From an uncultured Chloroflexota bacterium (GTDB lineage Bacteria > Chloroflexota > Anaerolineae > Aggregatilineales > Phototrophicaceae), in assembly GCA_937974245.1 (NCBI GenBank), contig CALJKV010000042.1, positions 1-32,395 of the forward strand: a DNA stretch of 32,395 nucleotides, read 5' to 3'. Below, in pieces: positions 16,979-24,471 of the stretch. The notes beneath the pieces are model-generated. The model was not told the DNA's origin. It saw only the letters and a program-made list of their open reading frames with translations, and searched no databases. The position numbers and the translations under genes are program-made. Within the stretch, counting starts at the first letter, position 1; each line of letters begins with the position of its first letter.

Positions 16979-17364
16979 TGTTCAGACATAATACTGGTTT
17001 CCAGCAGGCCGTGCTGGATTTCCTGGACGGTATCCAGTCCTCCCTGGCTGTAAGCCACCCAGATGATTGCCGGACGCTCCGCCGCCTGGTAACGGGCCAA
17101 CTGTGCCGACCACCGGGCGGCTTCCGCGGTGAGACTACCGTCAAGTAAACCGGGCAGCGAGTCATCCTGGGCGAGCTGCCTGATCTGCCGGATGACGCTC
17201 CCCAGGACGACCAACCGGCCTTCCTGGTATTTCAGCCCGCCGGTTACACGACCATCTTTGTGTATCTGGCACATCGTTGCGCTGCCGGTGTAATCCAGCA
17301 TTGCCGCTTCACATTCCCGCCGTAGGGTATCGAGTTGGTCTAACAGGGTGTCAATATGTGGCAT
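16975..17364 (-). CDS. Unrecognised small protein, coupled to DUF123 gene
   Basis: The product is 129 residues from the ATG at 17364; the frame also opens at 17427. I do not recognise a family. It begins with a helical, charged stretch (PHIDTLLDQLDTLRRECEAAML), then a short strand-rich part (ATMCQIHKDGRVTGGLKYQEGR), another helical region, and ends with a strand-like PAIIWVAYSQGGLDTVQEIQ. No signal peptide or membrane helix is present, so it is likely cytoplasmic. Its stop overlaps the DUF123 start by 4 bases, making a two-gene unit. It diverges from the selenoprotein candidate across a spacer of about 146 bases. Confidence 0.6.
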   Translation of the reverse strand: MPHIDTLLDQLDTLRRECEAAMLDYTGSATMCQIHKDGRVTGGLKYQEGRLVVLGSVIRQIRQLAQDDSLPGLLDGSLTAEAARWSAQLARYQAAERPAIIWVAYSQGGLDTVQEIQHGLLETSIMSEQ

Positions 17365-17510
17365 ACCTGCGCTTCTTTGTGATAATCTTCTTCCTGTACA
17401 TAGGCGGGCATGATACCTGCCGTCCAAATACGTAAGTCTTAAACATAGACAGTTCGTACCGCGATTTCTTTACACAGCACCCTACCGGCATTCCAACAAA
17501 AGGATGGTCT

Positions 17511-18293
17511 ATGGCAATCCTGGATAACCCCGAACGCTGGATTCAGGACTACACAGCGGGCTGGTTGGCACATCACCAGCAGACCGGCGAATTCGACTGG
17601 AAGCTCTACCCGCGTCCATATAACGACCCGCTGCCACCGACTCCAGGCATTGACCTCAGCCAGAGCCGGCTGGTGCTGATCTCGTCGGCGGGTGGCTATT
17701 TGAAAGACACTCAGGAACCGTTTGACGCGCCACACCCCTATGGTGATTACACACTCCGTACCTTCCCGCTGGATACGCCATTCGATGCGCTGGCGTATGC
17801 CCACGACCACTACGATCATACGGCAGTGAATACGGACCCGCAGGTACTGCTGCCGCTCCGCCACCTGCGTGACCTGGAAAAAACGGGCGTGATTGGCGAA
17901 GTTATGCCGACGGTTATCAGCTATTCCGGCTACCTGACAGATGTGATCCGTATTGCGGATGAACTGACCCCGGCAGTTCTGGCGCTGGCACAGGAGATGG
18001 GCGCGCAGGCGGCGCTGCTGGTGCCTTCCTGACCGCTGTGTTCTCAGTCCGTTGGGCTGATCGCGCGGGGATTGGAACTGGCAGGGATCGCGACGACCCT
18101 GACAACCTGGAATACCGGACGGACGCGCCCCACCGTCCCGCCACGAGCGACATTTACCCAGTTGGAACGGGGAGCGACCCTCGGTAAACCAGGGGATGCC
18201 GCTCAACAACGGCGGGTATTAGAGGCCACGTTGGCACTGTTGGCGCAGGACGCCCCGCTTGCCCCGGTGACACTGAGCGAGAGCCTGGGGTGA
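17511..18293 (+). CDS. Candidate selenoprotein: PrdB/GrdB-like glycine/sarcosine/betaine/proline reductase family
   Basis: The full frame is 260 codons with one internal TGA at 18030-18032 (codon 174), read here as selenocysteine. The start ATG follows AAAAGGA with a 6-base gap. The part before the TGA has the reductase B-family pattern: LVLISSAGGYL, then YAHDHYDHTAVNTDPQVLLP, RDLEKTGVIGEV, and ending AALLVPS. Right after it the same frame continues with PLC, so the motif is UPLC (UxxC), and then SQSVGLIARGLELAGIATT, PPRATF, GATLGKPGDAAQQ and a terminal LLAQ segment. Cysteine-type relatives, as I recall them, carry CPxC at this place. The frame then runs 86 more codons to its own TGA stop. 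Family enzymes use a selenol for reductive cleavage; the substrate here is unknown. A truncated or nonsense-mutated gene is the alternative. Confidence 0.8.
18036..18068 (+). promoter_or_regulatory. SECIS-like hairpin after the internal TGA
   Basis: The upper stem has 7 pairs (18044-18050 with 18054-18060) closed by a GTT loop. A 2x2 internal loop separates it from a 6-pair lower stem (18036-18041 with 18063-18068, including G-U pairs). The loop lies 18 bases after the TGA. Bacterial SECIS elements are hairpins inside the coding frame just after the UGA, with a G-U in the apical loop for SelB; spacing and loop fit. I paired it by hand and calculated no energy. Confidence 0.65.
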
Positions 18294-18369
18294 ACAAAAG
18301 TGAGAATAGCAAAAGCCCTGTGCTTCCCCTCACTCCCGCTGGTGTCCGAGCTTGTTTGGAAGATAACAG

Positions 18370-18375
18370 TATAAT
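18370..18375 (+). promoter_or_regulatory. Candidate -10 element
   Basis: A perfect TATAAT lies about 130 bases before the RibD-C/DHFR-like gene. No good -35 hexamer is seen at the usual distance, so the call is weak. Confidence 0.35.
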
Positions 18376-18505
18376 GAACGTATCTCAATTAGCGGAGAGA
18401 AAGCCTTGCAGTGTAGACTGACTGGGCCTATCAGGCGCTCATAACCGTCAACCTGGATTATCGGTATATCGCCATTGACCGACAAAGGATGAAAGGGTAA
18501 CCACC

Positions 18506-19042
18506 ATGAGGAACATCGTCGTCACTGCATTCATATCGCTGGATGGCGTCGTGGAAGCACCAGCCTGGACTATGCCCTACTGGAATGACGATATCGCCAA
18601 GTTCAAGGGCGATGAGACTTCGGCCAGTGATGCCTTGCTCCTGGGGCGCGTGACCTATCAGGGGTTTGCGGCGGCCTGGCCGGAGAGCAAGGATGAAGGA
18701 GCCGCCTACTTCAACAGTGTGCGCAAATACGTGGTGTCCACGACACTGGACAAAGCGGAGTGGAACAACTCGACGCTCATCAAAGCCAATATCGTGGCGG
18801 AAATCACCAAACTCAAGCGGCAAGACGGTAAGGACATTGTGGTTCATGGCAGCGCTACGCTTGTGCAAACGCTCATTCAGCACGATCTTGTGGATCGCTA
18901 TCGGCTTCTTGTCTACCCGGTGGTGCTGGGCAAAGGCAGGCGTCTCTTCAGCGAGGAAACCACCGCGACGCTCAAACTTGTGGAAGCCAGATCGCTCAGT
19001 TCCGGCGTTGCGGCGCTCATCTATGAGCCGGACCGGAAGTGA
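18506..19042 (+). CDS. RibD C-terminal / dihydrofolate-reductase-like protein
   Basis: The product is 178 residues. It begins RNIVVTAFISLDGVVEAP, the usual start of RibD_C-type reductases, followed by DALLLGRVTYQGFAAAWP, the strand KYVVSTTLD, DIVVHGSATLVQTLI with a nucleotide-binding loop, and VDRYRLLVYPVVLGKGRRLF. These match the DHFR-like fold of stand-alone RibD_C proteins, NADPH-dependent reductases mostly of unknown substrate. The ATG follows AAAGGG with an 8-base gap. No riboflavin gene is nearby, so riboflavin synthesis is not implied. Confidence 0.88.
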   Translation: MRNIVVTAFISLDGVVEAPAWTMPYWNDDIAKFKGDETSASDALLLGRVTYQGFAAAWPESKDEGAAYFNSVRKYVVSTTLDKAEWNNSTLIKANIVAEITKLKRQDGKDIVVHGSATLVQTLIQHDLVDRYRLLVYPVVLGKGRRLFSEETTATLKLVEARSLSSGVAALIYEPDRK

Positions 19043-19227
19043 CCTTGTCCCGATTCAATGGAGGAAAATCTACGGGACGCGTAAACTGAATGGGGAGAAG
19101 ATAAACTTATCAAAAGTTTGGGAATGTCACACCGAGGCATTCAATCGGGAAGTGATGCGACGTGTCACACGATTCGGACGAGGCAGGCCGCGTCCCTGCC
19201 CCCATCGAGATGTGCGGAGCACACTTC

Positions 19228-19464
19228 TCATGCAGCGGCTTTGAGCACCCGTAGAGCACGCAGCGTCACCCATTTATTCGGATGTTTCTTTGCGCCGAAG
19301 TCCACCCAGGTTTTCCCGGTGTAGCTATATTCCATCGCCCACCGTCCCTGGGCGTCCTGTTTCTCCCGGATCAGGTCGAGCGCCCGAGCCAGGCGTGGAT
19401 CCTTGCCATAGCCGAGCACCGCCGAGGCATCGCCCCTCTGCAACACCATCGCGCAAGCTTGCGG
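19228..19464 (-). pseudogene. C-terminal fragment of a prenyltransferase/squalene-cyclase-repeat-like protein
   Basis: The open stretch runs from just after an in-frame TAG (19465-19467) to the TGA at 19228. It reads LARALDLIREKQDAQGRW, then EYSYTGKTWVDFG and PNKWVTLRALRVLKAAA. The KQxxxGRW and KWVTLRALRVLK patterns are typical of the C-terminus of larger proteins with prenyltransferase or squalene-cyclase-type repeats. Only the last ~75 residues exist and no credible start is present. It is therefore a remnant, fused out of frame behind an alcohol-dehydrogenase fragment. The family call is moderate. Confidence 0.6.
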
Positions 19465-19696
19465 CTAGCTCCTGTCCGAGAATGAAGTTTCCTGGCTGGA
19501 TGAAACCTACGTATAGACGGATGGGAAGCATAAGCCAGATTGGGAAATTGAGCGTTCGAATCTCAGCGTCCCCGGCGGTTACGGTTGTCGCACGCACTCG
19601 TATCAGGACTTCATTGTCCTTTGGAGTCGGTTTTTCGACTTGTGTGAGCTGAAGCCCATCTGGTGATCCGTATTTTGTCAATACTATGGCTTTCAA
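19325..19696 (-). pseudogene. N-terminal fragment of a zinc-type alcohol dehydrogenase / quinone oxidoreductase
   Basis: A TTG start at 19696 with AGGAG 8 bases upstream gives KAIVLTKYGSPDGLQLTQVEKP, then DNEVLIRVRATTVTAGDAEIR and FILGQELA, the GroES-like N-terminus of MDR-type dehydrogenases. Homology stops at GQELA; the rest (SLRDGVAEGRCLGG and on) is the prenyltransferase-like fragment read in another frame. The nucleotide-binding domain, about 250 residues, is absent. A deletion or rearrangement has joined two unrelated genes. The protein is not expected to be active. Confidence 0.75.
19452..19463. repeat. 12-bp perfect palindrome at the gene-fragment junction
   Basis: CGCAAGCTTGCG lies exactly where dehydrogenase homology ends and the prenyltransferase-like fragment begins. 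It could be a recombination scar or a small repeat at which the deletion happened. Confidence 0.6.
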
Positions 19697-19728
19697 GGAT
19701 ATTGCTCCTGTATAACTCTCAGGATAAT

Positions 19729-19983
19729 TCACGCCCGAAACAGAAAGGCGTCGAACTGCTGCGCGTTGAGGACGTTATTCGCATATAGATTGGCGATGAG
19801 CCTGACAATACAGACCGTAGTAAAGGCAGCAAACCCGGTAGTGTAGTCAAGTGTCCCATTAAAGGTCAGCACGATGGGCAGCATCCACGCCGCATTGTAG
19901 ACCAACCTGAAAAGTTGAGTCGCGCATCCCGGTTTGACGGTATTCCTGTTCCCTGATTGCCTCTTTTCCCATACGAACCGCAT
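19729..19983 (-). CDS. Small putative membrane protein
   Basis: The product is 84 residues. The N-terminus is basic and hydrophilic (RFVWEKRQSGNRNTVKPG). Two hydrophobic segments follow: LVYNAAWMLPIVLTF and FAAFTTVCIVRLIANLY. I recognise no family. A GAGGGG ribosome site lies 11 bases before the ATG. It follows a 52-residue membrane protein by 24 bases and precedes the dehydrogenase fragment by 32 bases, so the three once formed one transcription unit. Confidence 0.55.
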   Translation of the reverse strand: MRFVWEKRQSGNRNTVKPGCATQLFRLVYNAAWMLPIVLTFNGTLDYTTGFAAFTTVCIVRLIANLYANNVLNAQQFDAFLFRA

Positions 19984-20007
19984 GGTCAGGTGCCCCTCGG
20001 TAAAAAT

Positions 20008-20166
20008 TCAGAACAGGCAGCCGATCAATACAAGCCCCGTAAAAGCATCGCCCGCTGACAGAGCCGCCGCGAACAGAACGACGGCGATGTAGGAGAAGAA
20101 TATGAGGCCAAGCCCCAGCGTAAACCCATTGTTCCAGCGGGCAGTCAGAAATGCGTCTCTGGTCAT
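20008..20166 (-). CDS. 52-residue putative membrane protein
   Basis: The small frame starts with ATG at 20166, preceded by AAGGGGA 4 bases upstream. It begins TRDAFLTARWNNGFTLG and continues with two hydrophobic stretches, LIFFSYIAVVLFAAAL and FTGLVLIGCLF, ending at TGA. The good ribosome site, hydrophobic pattern and close downstream partner support a real gene. Family unknown. Upstream, 20167-20422 holds no gene that I can support. Confidence 0.55.
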   Translation of the reverse strand: MTRDAFLTARWNNGFTLGLGLIFFSYIAVVLFAAALSAGDAFTGLVLIGCLF

Positions 20167-20422
20167 CGTTTCCCCTTCTATCTGCTAATCAATTTTTCGC
20201 TGTTAAGCACCGCCTTGTGCTTTTGAACGCCGATCCAACGCTCGGATCAACTTCTGGCCAACCGCGATTTTACCGTAATGTCCTCTTTCCGGCGAAAGTC
20301 GAGTTCCACTTTTAAGCCAGAAAAAGGCGAAACTCCAGTGCACAAATAACATTCGTATCCACCTTTAGTCATCATCATGATGGAGTGGGTACATCGCCAG
20401 ACTATCCACGAGATAATCTCTG

Positions 20423-22081
20423 TTATGACATCCCCGCCGTCTTGGGTCGGTACTGAATTGCTTCGGCCACGTGCGGGACTTGTATCATGTCGCTGGCGGC
20501 CAGGTCGGCAATCGTCCGGCTGAGTTTGAGGATGCGGTGGTAGGCACGGGCGCTCAGGTGCATCCGCTTGACCGAAAGTTCCAGCAGCTGCCGGGCGTCC
20601 GCACCCATCGTGCAGAACTCGCGCACTTCTCCCGGCCCCATGTCGGCGTTGGCGAACAGCCCAGGCAGGTCGTGGAAACGCTGGCGCTGCCATTCACGGG
20701 CATCCTCCACCCGCTGGCGCACGGTCACCGATGACTCACCTTTGCCGTCACCCATGAGTTTGTCGTACTCCACACGTGGCACATCCACATGAATATCAAT
20801 GCGATCCAGCAGCGGGCCGGAGAGTTTGCTCTGGTAGCGGGTAATCATAGTGGGTGTGCAGGTGCAGGGCTTTACTGGGTCGCCATAATAGCCACAGGGA
20901 CACGGATTCCGCGCCATCACCAGCAGGAAATTGGCGGGAAACGTGAGCGTCCCCCTGGCCCGGCTGATGGTGACGATCTTATCTTCCATTGGCTGGCGCA
21001 GCACTTCCAACGCCTTGCCGGAAAACTCAACGGCCTCATCCAAAAACAGCACACCCCGATGCGACAAGGACACTTCTCCCGGACGCGGGATGGCGCCACC
21101 GCCGATCAGCCCGGCCTGTGAAATCGTGTGATGCGGGGCGCGGAAAGGACGCACCTGCACCAGCGGGAAGTCACTATTGAGCATATCGGCCACCGAGTAA
21201 ATGCGCGTGACTTCCAGCCCTTCCTCATAGGTCAGGCGGGGGAGAATGCCGGGCATGGCACGGGCGAGGAGCGTCTTGCCGGTACCGGGTGGGCCAGTGA
21301 GCAGCACATTATGGCCGCCGCCCGCCGCAATCTCCAACGCCCGTTTGACGTGTTCCTGCCCCTTGACGTCGGCAAAATCCACAACCCCATCGGTATCCTG
21401 AGCCGCCAGCAGCGACGAAGCCGTGTCTACCTGAAACGGTGGAATGGGGTTGAGGCCGTAGAGATGTTCGACCAGTTCCCCTAATGACTGCACCGGGATG
21501 ACCTGAATGCCCTCGACCAGCGCCGCCTGGGGTGCATCGTCCGGCGCGACATAGATTGTCGTGAAGCCGTTCTCATAGGCGGCATAGGCCATCGGCAGCG
21601 CGCCCTTCACATGCCGGATGCCGCCATCCAGCGACAGCTCCCCGATAAACAGGGCGCGGTCAATCGCCGTGAGCGGAATCTGGTCGGTGGCCGCCAGCAC
21701 GCCAACGGCTATCGCCAGGTCATAGGCCGTACTGTGTTTGGGGATGTCTGCCGGGGATAGGTTGACCAAATAACCTTTGTTCGGAAACTGCAATCCGAAA
21801 CCATGTTCTTCACGCCTATGCTGCTTTTGATCTCGGGGCATTCCTCCTGAGAGATCAATTCCTGGGGAAAACCCACCACGTAACCGCTGGGATGTGGCGC
21901 GGTTTGAATTCTTGATGGCCGACCTGACTCGCTCCCGGCTTTCCTTTATGCTCGTATCGGGCAGGCCGACAATGGTGAAGGAAGGCAGCACAGCGCGTGG
22001 ATTAAAATCCACTTCAACATCAACGATGATGCCATCTAGACCAACGATGGCGCAGGCATTTACGCGTGCAAGCATGAGCAT
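20423..22081 (-). CDS. comM: ComM/YifB-family Mg-chelatase-like AAA+ protein with an in-frame insertion
   Basis: The product is 552 residues. The N-terminal domain starts LARVNACAIVGLDGIIVDVEVD and VLPSFTIVGLPDTSIKESRERVRSAIKNS, the ComM signature. AAA+ elements: Walker A GPPGTGKT (263-270), Walker B VLFLDEA (344-350), and the Cys cluster NPCPCGYYGDP followed by CTC. ComM acts in natural transformation as a helicase-like ATPase promoting branch migration, known from Vibrio. Residues about 61-96 interrupt the conserved KNS-x-x-FPNK stretch and are not part of the family. ATG at 22081 or 22075 are both possible; the latter fits the family start better. The promoter is not clear. Confidence 0.92.
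   Translation of the reverse strand: MLMLARVNACAIVGLDGIIVDVEVDFNPRAVLPSFTIVGLPDTSIKESRERVRSAIKNSNRATSQRLRGGFSPGIDLSGGMPRDQKQHRREEHGFGLQFPNKGYLVNLSPADIPKHSTAYDLAIAVGVLAATDQIPLTAIDRALFIGELSLDGGIRHVKGALPMAYAAYENGFTTIYVAPDDAPQAALVEGIQVIPVQSLGELVEHLYGLNPIPPFQVDTASSLLAAQDTDGVVDFADVKGQEHVKRALEIAAGGGHNVLLTGPPGTGKTLLARAMPGILPRLTYEEGLEVTRIYSVADMLNSDFPLVQVRPFRAPHHTISQAGLIGGGAIPRPGEVSLSHRGVLFLDEAVEFSGKALEVLRQPMEDKIVTISRARGTLTFPANFLLVMARNPCPCGYYGDPVKPCTCTPTMITRYQSKLSGPLLDRIDIHVDVPRVEYDKLMGDGKGESSVTVRQRVEDAREWQRQRFHDLPGLFANADMGPGEVREFCTMGADARQLLELSVKRMHLSARAYHRILKLSRTIADLAASDMIQVPHVAEAIQYRPKTAGMS
21794..21901 (-). other. In-frame ~108-bp insertion in comM
   Basis: The segment encodes about 36 residues rich in Arg, Gly and His (RATSQRLRGG ... 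RREEHGFG) between KNSN and LQFPNK, which are contiguous in ordinary ComM proteins. It contains 6-bp inverted arms GATCTC/GAGATC spaced by 16 bases. It keeps the frame and has no stop. The boundaries are estimated from the family pattern. Confidence 0.6.
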
Positions 22082-22240
22082 TCTCTGTTGTGTTATGCAG
22101 GTCTGTGATTTCTATTTTAGCGTGTAGCGACGATCCACAAAACCCAAAGGCGGATTATTGGAATAGAAGAGCATTTTGGTTCATAATCGGCCATTGCTAT
22201 CTGGTCTTCGGCGATTGTGACTGTTGTTCAAGTCATTTCG

Positions 22241-23842
22241 CTATTGCTCGTTTGCGCTCAATTCAGAAAAGCAGATGTCGAACTTAGTGCCGTTCACGCG
22301 GCACAGATCAATGGAACCTTTGATCTGTCGGGTGAGGCTATTGACCAGCTGCAAGCCCAGCGAAGTTGTTTTCAGATAGTCCAGGTCCTCCGGAATACCT
22401 ATCCCATCATCCCATATCACCAACCGGAATTGCTCCAGTTCCCTGTCTTCCTGTATCTCGACCCCAACCTGACCTGAGCGACCATCTGGAAAAGCATGTT
22501 TTAATGCGTTCGACACCAATTCGTTCACAATCAAGCCACAAGCGATGGCGGTGTCGATATCGAGCAATACCCGGACAGTCGACATCCTGAGCTCCACACG
22601 CTGAGCTTGCCTTCGATAGGTCTGTACCAGCGAGCCCGCCAGATCATGCAGGTAAGGACCGAAATCAATGCGGGCGAGATCATCCGAGCGGTACAGTCGC
22701 TCATGGATCAGTGCCATTGAGCGAATACGATTCTGACTATCTTGAAACCGCGCGAGAGCGAGAGGATTGTCAATGGAGTTGGATTGCAGGTTAAGTAGGC
22801 TGGAGATGACCTGCAAATTATTCTTGACACGATGATGAACTTCTTTCAGCAGGATTTCTTTTTCGTGCAACGAGGTTTCGGTCTTTTCTGCTGCCAACTT
22901 GCGCTCGGTAATATCTGTTGCGCTTAGAGCAATTTCGTTCCCCGCGGGAATAATCTGATATTCGAACCAGGCGTTCTGGAGTATCACGGTTTCATTCAAT
23001 ATTGGTATACCACTATCTTCAACTTGCCGGAACAGGGGCAGAAAATGCTGTCGATAGGATTCTGGAAAAACCTGCAAAATCGACTGGCCGATCATCTCAC
23101 CATAAGTGATCTGGAATAATTCCGTAGCCCTCAGATTTGCATCCACAACAATAATTTCCTGCACCGGCCGCTTGCCATCCCGCTCCATTCGCAACAACAA
23201 AAAGATGCTAGGACTTGCATCAATTGCCGCCCGAAACCGCGCTTCACTTTCAGTGAGCTGCTTGTTGCGTCGCCGCAACTCAGACTCCGCTCGCCACTGG
23301 AGGTTCGATCGGATTATGATCACGATGGTCGTGACAACAAGCAAGTTTAATACACCAAAGAGTTCAATCCAATTTCCAGGAATCAGTTGTGACAATACAT
23401 AGGCACTTCCGATAGCTATCGTCGCCGTGATCGCGAGGCGTTTTACAGACCGAAACATACTGGCGATATAAATGGGCAGGAGTGCTGTAACTGCCGAATA
23501 GGCATCGGCATTGATATAAAGTAGAGCAATAGCGATCACGAGCAATTCGATAATAAAAAGATTGACAGCAGTTTCCACAAACCGCGTACGACTGAGGAGG
23601 TAGATGAACAGGGTAACTAGCAGGGAGGCCAAGACCAGCCTCCCGCTGTGAATCAAAGGGCCATAAGCAGCAAACAGTGCCAGTGCAGTAAGAACATGCA
23701 GGGGGAGGATGAGTAGCGTGAGTGAGGCCAAAATGCGGGCGTTATATCGAGTAACTTCCCCCTCAACAGCTGAATGGGGGCATGTTGCCAATGCAAGTTC
23801 ACGTTGTAACCTACGGGTTATCAAGGATAGCTGTGGAAACAT
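22241..23842 (-). CDS. Membrane sensor histidine kinase, HisKA_2 type, with PAS domain
   Basis: The product is 533 residues. About five or six membrane helices span residues 38-178. A PAS domain follows (about 197-315: ESEARFRAAIDASPSIFLLL to ATDITERK). The HisKA_2 dimerisation helix has KEVHHRVKNNLQVISSLLNLQ with the phosphoacceptor at H336 or H337. The ATPase domain has the N box NELVSNALKHAFPDG and the G1 box WDDGIGIP. This kinase type usually feeds stand-alone receivers. No receiver lies next to it; the nearest suitable one is at 29988. The ATG at 23842 follows GTAGGG. Its signal is unknown. Confidence 0.92.
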   Translation of the reverse strand: MFPQLSLITRRLQRELALATCPHSAVEGEVTRYNARILASLTLLILPLHVLTALALFAAYGPLIHSGRLVLASLLVTLFIYLLSRTRFVETAVNLFIIELLVIAIALLYINADAYSAVTALLPIYIASMFRSVKRLAITATIAIGSAYVLSQLIPGNWIELFGVLNLLVVTTIVIIIRSNLQWRAESELRRRNKQLTESEARFRAAIDASPSIFLLLRMERDGKRPVQEIIVVDANLRATELFQITYGEMIGQSILQVFPESYRQHFLPLFRQVEDSGIPILNETVILQNAWFEYQIIPAGNEIALSATDITERKLAAEKTETSLHEKEILLKEVHHRVKNNLQVISSLLNLQSNSIDNPLALARFQDSQNRIRSMALIHERLYRSDDLARIDFGPYLHDLAGSLVQTYRRQAQRVELRMSTVRVLLDIDTAIACGLIVNELVSNALKHAFPDGRSGQVGVEIQEDRELEQFRLVIWDDGIGIPEDLDYLKTTSLGLQLVNSLTRQIKGSIDLCRVNGTKFDICFSELSANEQ

Positions 23843-23888
23843 TGAACCCTACATCCCCTAGGAAGTTGACACAAAAACATTCTGACTC

Positions 23889-23899
23889 ATTCTATCACA
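23889..23899 (-). promoter_or_regulatory. Candidate extended -10 promoter of the PAS kinase
   Basis: On the minus strand TGTGATAGAAT forms an extended -10 (TGn plus TAGAAT). The predicted transcript would begin about 40 bases before the ATG at 23842. No clear -35 is seen. Confidence 0.4.
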
Positions 23900-24266
23900 C
23901 TGTTCCATTTCAGAAGCAGTCGGATACCTGGAGCGTATAAAATTGTAGTAGCTTGCGACCTTTCGCAGCAGAAAAATGGATTTACCTAGTTCAACCGGGT
24001 TTTGTGGGAGATGTCAGTCCTGAATTCCTATAATCCTTCTATCAACTGCATAACTTCCAGGAGCTGCCATGATTTTGTCCAAGAATCCATGTAGCAAGAA
24101 TTGAAACAGGCTCGGCTTACATCTCAGAATTCCTAAAATCAACTATCTGCTGCTCGAAGAAACCCTTTGGACTTCTGCAACTGCCAGCATTTTCACATTG
24201 GAGATCAAATTCACAAATTCTTTATGCTTCACTGTGAACAAATGCTGTTTTCAGCTATACAATGTG

Positions 24267-24296
24267 TTGACGATTAACTCACTGTAATATTTAAAA
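24267..24296 (+). promoter_or_regulatory. Candidate promoter of the HAMP kinase unit
   Basis: TTGACG (24267-24272) is followed by an AT-rich stretch with a TTTAAA or TTAAAA -10 candidate at 17-18 bases. The -35 is good, the -10 poor. Confidence 0.35.
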
Positions 24297-24471
24297 TCGG
24301 GCAGAGTAACTGGGGTAACACATCATGCGAAAAGGCAGGCGGAATAAGGAATAACGCATGAGCACATTTCGCTGGGAACTCTTATAGGAAATGGGGTTGG
24401 AGAAAGTTTCGGTATCTTATGTATTGGACTGATAACAAACCCAATCCATTTCAAAACCATGGTCATACGCA

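Larger units (their letters stand above)
23843..24471. other. 629-base divergent intergenic region without a clear gene
   Basis: AT-rich spacer between two divergent kinase genes. It holds the candidate promoters given separately, a 7-bp inverted repeat (TCATGCG at 24323-24329 and CGCATGA at 24355-24361), and a 9-codon frame (24358-24387) after AAGGAA. I see no RNA gene or protein gene that can be supported. Confidence 0.5.

Noticed and set aside
18030..18032. Reassigned TGA code or nonsense mutation as explanation for the internal TGA
   Set aside because: TGA ends several clear genes here (marR-like, HAMP kinase, the 52-residue gene), so it is not reassigned. A nonsense mutation cannot be fully excluded, but the UxxC position and hairpin favour Sec.
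17439..18209. 256-codon minus-strand frame opposite the selenoprotein candidate
   Set aside because: No ribosome site or family pattern; the plus strand carries conserved reductase motifs on both sides of the TGA.
18072..18293. Separate 73-codon gene starting at an internal ATG
   Set aside because: It is in the same frame as the upstream part, begins inside a conserved segment and has no ribosome site; it is the C-terminal part of the Sec-containing frame.
18299..18334. Terminator after the selenoprotein candidate (AGTGAG with CTCACT arms)
   Set aside because: Long loop, interrupted stem and no T run.
20247..20693. 149-codon minus-strand frame at the comM end
   Set aside because: Most of it overlaps comM in another frame and the unique tail shows no recognisable domain or ribosome site.
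24358..24387. Nine-codon leader peptide with AAGGAA upstream
   Set aside because: No regulatory codon run, no following attenuator, and about 85 bases before the kinase start; not enough to call.
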